A stretch of DNA of 58,177 bases from AM-1111 sp046302135 (lineage in GTDB: Bacteria > Bacteroidota > Bacteroidia > B-17B0 > Aurantibacillaceae). The translations under genes and the position numbers were made by a program. This document shows, in pieces, positions 53,851 to 58,177 of this stretch. Location: contig JBKCIQ010000073.1 in assembly GCA_046302135.1 (NCBI GenBank), positions 1 to 58,177 of the forward strand, given 5' to 3'. The notes beneath the pieces were generated by a model. That model did no database searches and was not told where the DNA came from. It was given only the letters and a program-made list of their open reading frames with translations. How positions within the stretch are numbered: the first letter of the stretch is position 1; each line of letters starts with the position of its first letter.

Positions 53851-54414
53851 TTATTCTTTCGGTTCATCTTCATTTTTATCGTAACCTTCGTAGTAATACG
53901 ATTGATCGATACCCTTAAAAATGATTTCAGTGTTGTGAATGTCATCCGTTAAGTTTTCACTTAGTAAAATTCTCAACTCTAAATTATTTACCGAACTTCT
54001 TTCCATTGCCTGCAGGTAAAGTGTTTTATCCACGCGCTGCCAGTTTACTACTTTTTTTAGTTGTGATTTGAGGATGCAATCCAACCAAATGCGCATGGCT
54101 CTTCCGTTGCCTTCCATAAAGGGATGAGCAATGTTCATCTCTACATATTTTTCGATGATCTCATCAAAAGTGTTTTGCGGAAGTTGCTCAATTTTCACCA
54201 GAATTTCTTGCAAGTACAATGCGTTTGCAAAACGAAAACCGCCTTTGGATATATTTTTATTTCTGATTTTTCCTGCGAAGTCATAGAGCCCTGAAAAAAG
54301 ATACTGATGGATTTGTTGCAATCCTTTTGTGGTGCCCACCTCCATCTTACCCACATCTCCCGATTGAAATAAGCGATACGCGTTTTCTAAACTTATTTTA
54401 TCTATGCTCTTCAT
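53851..54414 (-). CDS. Fic family protein adenylyltransferase, class III (self-inhibited)
   Basis: A 187-residue protein. The Fic motif HPFMEGNGR spans residues 97-105 with catalytic His97, and the substrate flap region is YLFSGLYDFAGKIR (about 38-51). Near the C-terminus SYYYEG (172-177) matches the inhibitory pattern (S/T)xxxE(G/N), with Glu176 as the blocking residue. This places it with class III enzymes such as Neisseria NmFic, in which the inhibitory helix is part of the Fic protein. Fic enzymes transfer AMP to target proteins; NmFic acts on DNA gyrase. No separate antitoxin gene is seen. It lies between two REP-like elements and between the two FISUMP genes. Confidence 0.9.
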   Translation of the reverse strand: MKSIDKISLENAYRLFQSGDVGKMEVGTTKGLQQIHQYLFSGLYDFAGKIRNKNISKGGFRFANALYLQEILVKIEQLPQNTFDEIIEKYVEMNIAHPFMEGNGRAMRIWLDCILKSQLKKVVNWQRVDKTLYLQAMERSSVNNLELRILLSENLTDDIHNTEIIFKGIDQSYYYEGYDKNEDEPKE

Positions 54415-54475
54415 TTTTTTAAAACCAAAGTGCTTTTAATTAATCTTTAACTAATTTCCACAGCTCGCTTCACAA

Positions 54476-54502
54476 GGCTCGTTTCGACAAGCTCAACGTG
54501 CC
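54476..54502. repeat. REP-like element c
   Basis: A 27-base sequence identical to the reverse complement of element a (51908-51934). It lies in the spacer between fic and the AlbA_2 gene. Confidence 0.85.
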
Positions 54503-54562
54503 ATGTGTTTTTTACTCTTTCTTGTTCATCACTTCTTTGTTTTTTTTCTTTTCAAATTGATT

Positions 54563-54617
54563 ATGGCGTTATTGTGGCGTTATTGTGGCGTTATTATGGC
54601 GTTATTATGGCGTTATT
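54563..54617. repeat. Five tandem copies of an 11-bp unit spanning a stop codon
   Basis: The unit is RTGGCGTTATT, with copies starting at 54563, 54574, 54585, 54596 and 54607. The only internal difference is A or G at the first base. The stop codon of the AlbA_2 gene (54594-54596) lies inside the array. Confidence 0.9.
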
Positions 54618-55934
54618 ACTTATGAGTGTATAATAGGCTCCAGCACCTTTAATACCGGAGCTTTTAATGACTCCTTTTTCTACTAAATCCAACAAATCTC
54701 TCGTTGCTGTTCGTTCGGTTGTGTTGTTCATTTCCTGATATTCTTTATTGGTGATTTTTTCTTTTTTCTTTAAAAATAAAACTGCTTTTTTCTGCCTTTT
54801 ATTTAGAATAATTTCACTATGTTTTTTGGGCGAAATAGTTTCTTTGTAAAGTGTAATACTAAAACCTCCGTCTATTTCAATCATTTCGGGCAAAGGCAGG
54901 GCTGCTTGTTTACAAGTATCAAAAATTTTTAATGTACCTCTTCCCCACGAATCAATATAACCACCTTTGAAACATACATCTGCAATAATAGGGTTTCTTG
55001 GTCTAGATGAATGCGAACGTTTTAAAGCATCTAGAGTCAGTCCATTCGGCAATGTGCCTTCGTTCCATATCGTAATTTTAGCATCATAAACTCTAATCTG
55101 GATAGGAGCACCCATATAACTTCTATGAACCAAAGCATTTAATAGCATTTCACGAATAGCGGGAACAGGATATTCGCCTTTCTCAATTCGATAAATTCCT
55201 TCAAATTCTATTGCCTTTATCAGAAATTTACGGTTGAGCTGATTCAGTATTTCGTGAAGCACATGAATCAAATTTCCTTCAATAATCTCCTGGAATTTTA
55301 AATCTGCATCATCTTTTCCGAAACGGCCAATTTTTACAAACATGTTTGGATAAAACTTTCCGGGGTCTTTTCCGAATAAAATAATGGCGGCTCGCTTTAA
55401 TTTTCCGTTTTCGGTTAATCGAAGTTTTTCGAAAAGCTCAGAAATAGTTAATCCATCACTTTCAGGCAGTCGGCCTGCATTGTTACATGCTTTCAAAAAT
55501 ACGCTTACTGCTTTTTTATCAATATCAGTAAAGTTGGCTCTTGGTTCAAGTACATCATCCCAGGTTTTACCTGATTTCTTCATCAAAAATTCGTTTAATG
55601 ATGTACCAGTAAGTTCTTGCTTGGTGCTTCCGCTGCGATAATAATATCTTCCTCTTAAAGAAATGGGAACAGAGTAAGGTGGTATAATAATTTCAATAAA
55701 ACGCAATTCTTTTTCTTCATGTAAATTAACTTCAGCTGAAATGCCCATAGAATTGCGAATTTTATTCGGAATATCATCCATCAATTTTTTGTACTGGCGA
55801 ACATCAACCACTTTTCCATCGTCATTTTTGCCAATAAAAATTCTTCCGCCATTTGCATTAGCGAAGCCACAAATCCACTTCAAATAGTCATCGTGCCAGC
55901 TTTGTTTGTATTCTATGTTTTGTTGCTCTGCCAA
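54594..55934 (-). CDS. AlbA_2/Schlafen-type putative DNA-binding protein with HATPase_c_4 domain
   Basis: A 446-residue protein beginning at TTG (TTG-GCA-GAG). Residues about 5-125 form an AlbA_2 (Schlafen-related) domain with EYKQSWHDDYLKWICGFANA and GGRIFIGKNDDGKVV. Residues about 240-360 show the HATPase_c_4 pattern PVPAIREMLLNALVHRSY, IWNEGTLP and RNPIIADVCFKGGYIDSWGRG. The C-terminal about 80 residues (ITNKEYQEMNNTTERTATRD) are a winged-helix-like domain. Such proteins are often annotated as ATP-dependent DNA helicase RecG-related, although they lack helicase motifs. They are thought to be transcriptional regulators or defence-linked. The last residues (SNNAIITP) come from the 11-bp repeat array. 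Confidence 0.85.
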   Translation of the reverse strand: MAEQQNIEYKQSWHDDYLKWICGFANANGGRIFIGKNDDGKVVDVRQYKKLMDDIPNKIRNSMGISAEVNLHEEKELRFIEIIIPPYSVPISLRGRYYYRSGSTKQELTGTSLNEFLMKKSGKTWDDVLEPRANFTDIDKKAVSVFLKACNNAGRLPESDGLTISELFEKLRLTENGKLKRAAIILFGKDPGKFYPNMFVKIGRFGKDDADLKFQEIIEGNLIHVLHEILNQLNRKFLIKAIEFEGIYRIEKGEYPVPAIREMLLNALVHRSYMGAPIQIRVYDAKITIWNEGTLPNGLTLDALKRSHSSRPRNPIIADVCFKGGYIDSWGRGTLKIFDTCKQAALPLPEMIEIDGGFSITLYKETISPKKHSEIILNKRQKKAVLFLKKKEKITNKEYQEMNNTTERTATRDLLDLVEKGVIKSSGIKGAGAYYTLISNNAIITP

Positions 55935-56010
55935 TTTATTTCAATCTTATTTTATAATTCTTCATTTTAATTTTCTAATTCATCTTTTCTTTTTTTGAGG
56001 GTTCCCCCCC

Positions 56011-56076
56011 GAGTCCGCTGATGCGGTCCGCCGCGGCGGACCGAAGGGTGAACCCTGAGCTTGTCGAAGGGTGACC
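56011..56076. repeat. REP-like element d with a GC-rich palindrome
   Basis: Contains the perfect 18-bp palindrome GGTCCGCCGCGGCGGACC (56025-56042), far more GC-rich than its surroundings, followed by GAGCTTGTCGAAGGGTGACC (56057-56076), the family core. It lies 3' of the second FISUMP gene. The equivalent spacer of copy 1 has a shorter, different sequence. Confidence 0.8.
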
Positions 56077-56082
56077 AGAATA

Positions 56083-57939
56083 CTACTCCTTAATACAACG
56101 AACCGAGAAGCCGATTGCTCTGATGCTGGCACCCATATTCGCAACACTACTGTTGAAGTCGAGGAAGCGTGAACTAGCAGAGCTAACCGTACTACTCCAA
56201 TAGCGGCCTCTGGTACCTACATCGATAAGCGTGCCATCACTGTAGAAACGGTAGCCCGCCAAAGGCCATTTTAACGGCGATGCAATGGCGCCGGCTGAGT
56301 TGTTTGTACTCCAACTTGTACGTTCTGCGTTCAGTTCAGTTTCTGTGGGTAAACGATACCCGCTTGGGCATGGATTATTTACTCCATTAACACCCTGCCA
56401 TAAATTGGTATTTTGTGGGCTACGCCAATCAAAATTTCCAGAATTACTAATAATAAAATAACCGTGTAATGGCTGGTCAGTACTACTTAAAGTGCTAATC
56501 GTATCTGAGTTTCTGCATTGGTGGCCATCGCTTCTTCTGCCCCATTGATACAAATCTCCGTAGGCATTAACGTCTGTACTGCTGGTGGCTACTTGGGATG
56601 CACCTAAATTTCGGTCCATCCATGTTTTGCCCGTAGTGGGGTTGGTTACATCTACAATTGCTGTTGCGCCGTTGCAAAATACAGAGCCGGTGGGATAAGC
56701 AGATGCTAAAGGTTGGATAGTTACGCTAAATGAACAACTCTGCCCACCAACAGAAATTGCAAAACTTGCAGTACCACTTCCGCTTGACGTACCTGTAACG
56801 CTAAACGTTAATGTGCCCGAACCACTTGCCAATAACCCTTGCGTTAAACTTGCTGTTAATCCTGTTACCCCTGTGGATGCAACACTCTGCGAAGCGTAAT
56901 ATCCGCCATTACCACCGGTGTAAGGCACAGTTACAGTTACACCACTTGCGGTACTATTCGCATACAAATTTCCTGTAGTTGTTGCTCCTCCGCAATTGAT
57001 GGCGCCAACAGTACCCACCGTTTCCTTAATACAACGAACCGAAAAGCCGCTAGCTCTGTAGTAGTTATTAATATTTGCATTACTAATATCGAAGAAGAGG
57101 CTGCGTGAATTGGTAGGGCTAACCGTACTGCTCCAATAGACGCCGTAGGTACCTACCATGCCAAGCGAGCCACTACTGTTGTCACGGCCGCCCGCCAAAG
57201 GTAATTTGAGTGGGGAGGCAAAAGCGCCAACGCTGTTTTGGCTACTCCAACTTGTATGCTCGGCAGTTAACTCCGTTTCTGTTGGTAAACGATAGCCGCT
57301 AGGGCATGGGTTGTTTACGCCATTTACACCTTGCCATAAATTGGTGTTTTGCGGGCTCCGCCAATCAAAAGGTGTATTAGGCGCTAAAATAAAATTAACA
57401 TTTCCCGGTTGGTCGGTACTACTTAAAGTGCTAGTAGTTGCAGAGGTTCTGCACTGGTGCCCGTCACTTAATCTGCCCCATTGGTACAAATCTCCGTAGG
57501 AGTTGGCATCGGTACTGCTTGTGGCCACTTGCGATGCACCCAAATTTCTGTCCATCCATGTTTTGCCGGTGGTGGGGTTGGTTACATCCACTATTGCTGT
57601 TGGGCCGTTACAAAATACTGAGCCTGCAGGATAAGTTGGAGGAGGTAAACAGCTGGATGCAAGAGTTACATGTTTCACAGAAGAATAAACCGGGTTGCAA
57701 TTGGGTGCTGTTACCGCGGCGCGGTAGTATTTATTACTTGTGAAAATAAACCCATAAGGAGAAAAAGTAGCGCCGGGTATATTGCTCCAATTTAATGAGT
57801 CAATAGATTCCTGCCATTGCAGGGCGCCGACGTAAGAGGGCAAACCGAGATAAATGCTATCACCGGGGCAATAGGTAAAGGTTTGAGAGCGCAATGAAAA
57901 TATTGTAACAATGCTGAACAGAAAAAATATCTTTTTCAT
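56083..57939 (-). CDS. Secreted protein with two FISUMP domains (copy 2)
   Basis: A 618-residue protein with the same signal peptide and N-terminal module (1-95) as copy 1. A first FISUMP domain spans about 105-305 (TGKTWMDRNLGASQ, NPCPSGYRLPTETEL, YWSSTVSP, FSVRCIKE). An Ig-like linker of about 100 residues follows, then a second FISUMP domain (about 415-618) ending in FSVRCIKE at the C-terminus. Both domains carry the hypervariable 49-codon segment before FSVRC. No T9SS tail is visible, so surface anchoring is unexplained. Probably a surface-exposed binding protein. Promoter and leader are duplicated from, or into, copy 1. Confidence 0.85.
   Translation of the reverse strand: MKKIFFLFSIVTIFSLRSQTFTYCPGDSIYLGLPSYVGALQWQESIDSLNWSNIPGATFSPYGFIFTSNKYYRAAVTAPNCNPVYSSVKHVTLASSCLPPPTYPAGSVFCNGPTAIVDVTNPTTGKTWMDRNLGASQVATSSTDANSYGDLYQWGRLSDGHQCRTSATTSTLSSTDQPGNVNFILAPNTPFDWRSPQNTNLWQGVNGVNNPCPSGYRLPTETELTAEHTSWSSQNSVGAFASPLKLPLAGGRDNSSGSLGMVGTYGVYWSSTVSPTNSRSLFFDISNANINNYYRASGFSVRCIKETVGTVGAINCGGATTTGNLYANSTASGVTVTVPYTGGNGGYYASQSVASTGVTGLTASLTQGLLASGSGTLTFSVTGTSSGSGTASFAISVGGQSCSFSVTIQPLASAYPTGSVFCNGATAIVDVTNPTTGKTWMDRNLGASQVATSSTDVNAYGDLYQWGRRSDGHQCRNSDTISTLSSTDQPLHGYFIISNSGNFDWRSPQNTNLWQGVNGVNNPCPSGYRLPTETELNAERTSWSTNNSAGAIASPLKWPLAGYRFYSDGTLIDVGTRGRYWSSTVSSASSRFLDFNSSVANMGASIRAIGFSVRCIKE
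56107..56253 (-). other. Hypervariable 49-codon segment of FISUMP copy 2, second domain
   Basis: Ungapped equivalent of 52078-52224 and 57043-57189. The 20 bases after the segment (TCGGTTCGTTGTATTAAGGA on the minus strand) are identical in both domains of this gene. Confidence 0.75.
57043..57189 (-). other. Hypervariable 49-codon segment of FISUMP copy 2, first domain
   Basis: Ungapped equivalent of the other two segments. It is the copy richest in AAC/AAT codons (for example coding NINN near the end), as expected if it were closest to an adenine-rich template. Confidence 0.75.
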
Positions 57940-57995
57940 CTTATGAAAGGTTTGGTTTGTCTTTCAAAAATAGGAAAAATAAAAGAAATCATTGC
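57669..57995 (-). repeat. 327-bp direct repeat, copy 2 (5' end of FISUMP gene 2 plus leader)
   Basis: Counterpart of 53493-53819, in the same orientation 4.18 kb away. Similarity ends where the REP-like stretch e begins. Confidence 0.85.
57965..57972 (-). promoter_or_regulatory. -7 element TATTTTTG of FISUMP gene 2
   Basis: On the minus strand TATTTTTG, 25 bases before the ATG at 57939, conserved with the copy at 53789-53796. Confidence 0.5.
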
Positions 57996-58009
57996 AGCTA
58001 CACCTTCGA

Positions 58010-58073
58010 TCCGCCTCGACGGTCCGCATCACGTGAATTTATCATCGGGGGCTTCGACGGGCTCAGCCCCCCG
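58010..58073. repeat. REP-like element e with GC-rich hairpin
   Basis: CGGGGGC (58046-58052) pairs with GCCCCCCG (58066-58073) around TTCGACGGGCTCA, a variant of the TTCGACAAGCTCA core seen in elements a-d. A CGACGGTCCGC stretch precedes it. Confidence 0.7.
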
Positions 58074-58177
58074 TGTTAATCTCCTTACTTTTTCTTTCTT
58101 GAAAAAGAAAATTAATAAAAAGAATTCAAGAACAAGCTCAAAAGGACTGGCCTTATTTTTTTGGTACTTTGTAACAA
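58074..58177. other. Right-edge non-coding stretch
   Basis: No gene could be supported here. It contains a 7-bp AT-rich inverted repeat, CTTTTTC (58088-58094) with GAAAAAG (58101-58107). The window ends before any further gene is visible. Confidence 0.5.

Noticed and set aside
54563..54617. Tandem repeat as a possible CRISPR array or iteron origin
   Set aside because: Units are 11 bp with no spacers, and no replication or cas gene is nearby.
58088..58107. CTTTTTC...GAAAAAG inverted repeat at the right edge as a terminator or insertion-sequence end
   Set aside because: Short and AT-only, and no transposase or neighbouring gene is visible to support either reading.

Overview
This AT-rich 58 kb window comes from a member of the Bacteroidota. 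The evidence is a set of lineage-typical features: the type IX secretion/gliding components PorZ and GldD, T9SS-type C-terminal sorting domains on secreted proteins, a complete alternative complex III (ActABCDEF) feeding an A-type cytochrome c oxidase, a fused SecDF, a bifunctional phosphoglucose/phosphomannose isomerase, and promoters carrying a TAnnTTTG -7 element. I cannot place it below phylum or class. No rRNA, tRNA, CRISPR array, transposase or prophage was seen.

Layout, left half. 1-513 is the lysine-rich tail of a gene cut by the left edge. 550-6539 is a leftward operon: a 37-residue membrane peptide, tatA, a thiolase and two secreted amidohydrolase-family proteins. secDF (6624-9770) is also leftward. 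9912-16784 runs rightward: a T9SS-sorted FG-GAP protein, a heme/beta-propeller lipoprotein, porZ and recO. Then come lutB, an S4-domain protein, yqgE/algH and pdxH. 19957-34513 is one long leftward respiratory locus: actA-B-C-D-E-F, cox subunits II and I, then two GT-C type membrane glycosyltransferase-like genes. TatA, SecDF and the Tat-dependent ActB lie in the same window.

Layout, middle. 34771-42511 is mainly rightward housekeeping: a Nudix hydrolase, PGI/PMI, lipB with an overlapping small gene, gpsA, an outer-membrane-like protein, a KdsC-like phosphatase, fumC and gldD, with a DivIC/FtsB-like gene on the other strand. 42543-51809 holds cell-envelope genes: an L,D-transpeptidase-like lipoprotein, an LD-carboxypeptidase, several secreted proteins, an arylsulfotransferase-like T9SS cargo and an SprB-repeat T9SS cargo.

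Right end, 51.9-58.2 kb, is accessory in character. Two paralogous FISUMP-domain surface proteins flank a Fic adenylyltransferase and an AlbA_2/Schlafen-type ATPase. Every intergenic spacer there carries a short REP-like sequence (GAGCTTGTCGAA family); I saw none in the spacers of the first 51 kb. The two FISUMP genes share a 327-bp near-identical 5' part without indels. The three FISUMP modules end in an ungapped 49-codon region in which 26 residue positions differ, yet 18 of those codons keep the same third base. This resembles diversity-generating retroelement (DGR) target genes. No reverse transcriptase or template repeat lies in the window, and several invariant A-containing codons argue against a simple DGR reading. 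This region is the most interesting signal here.
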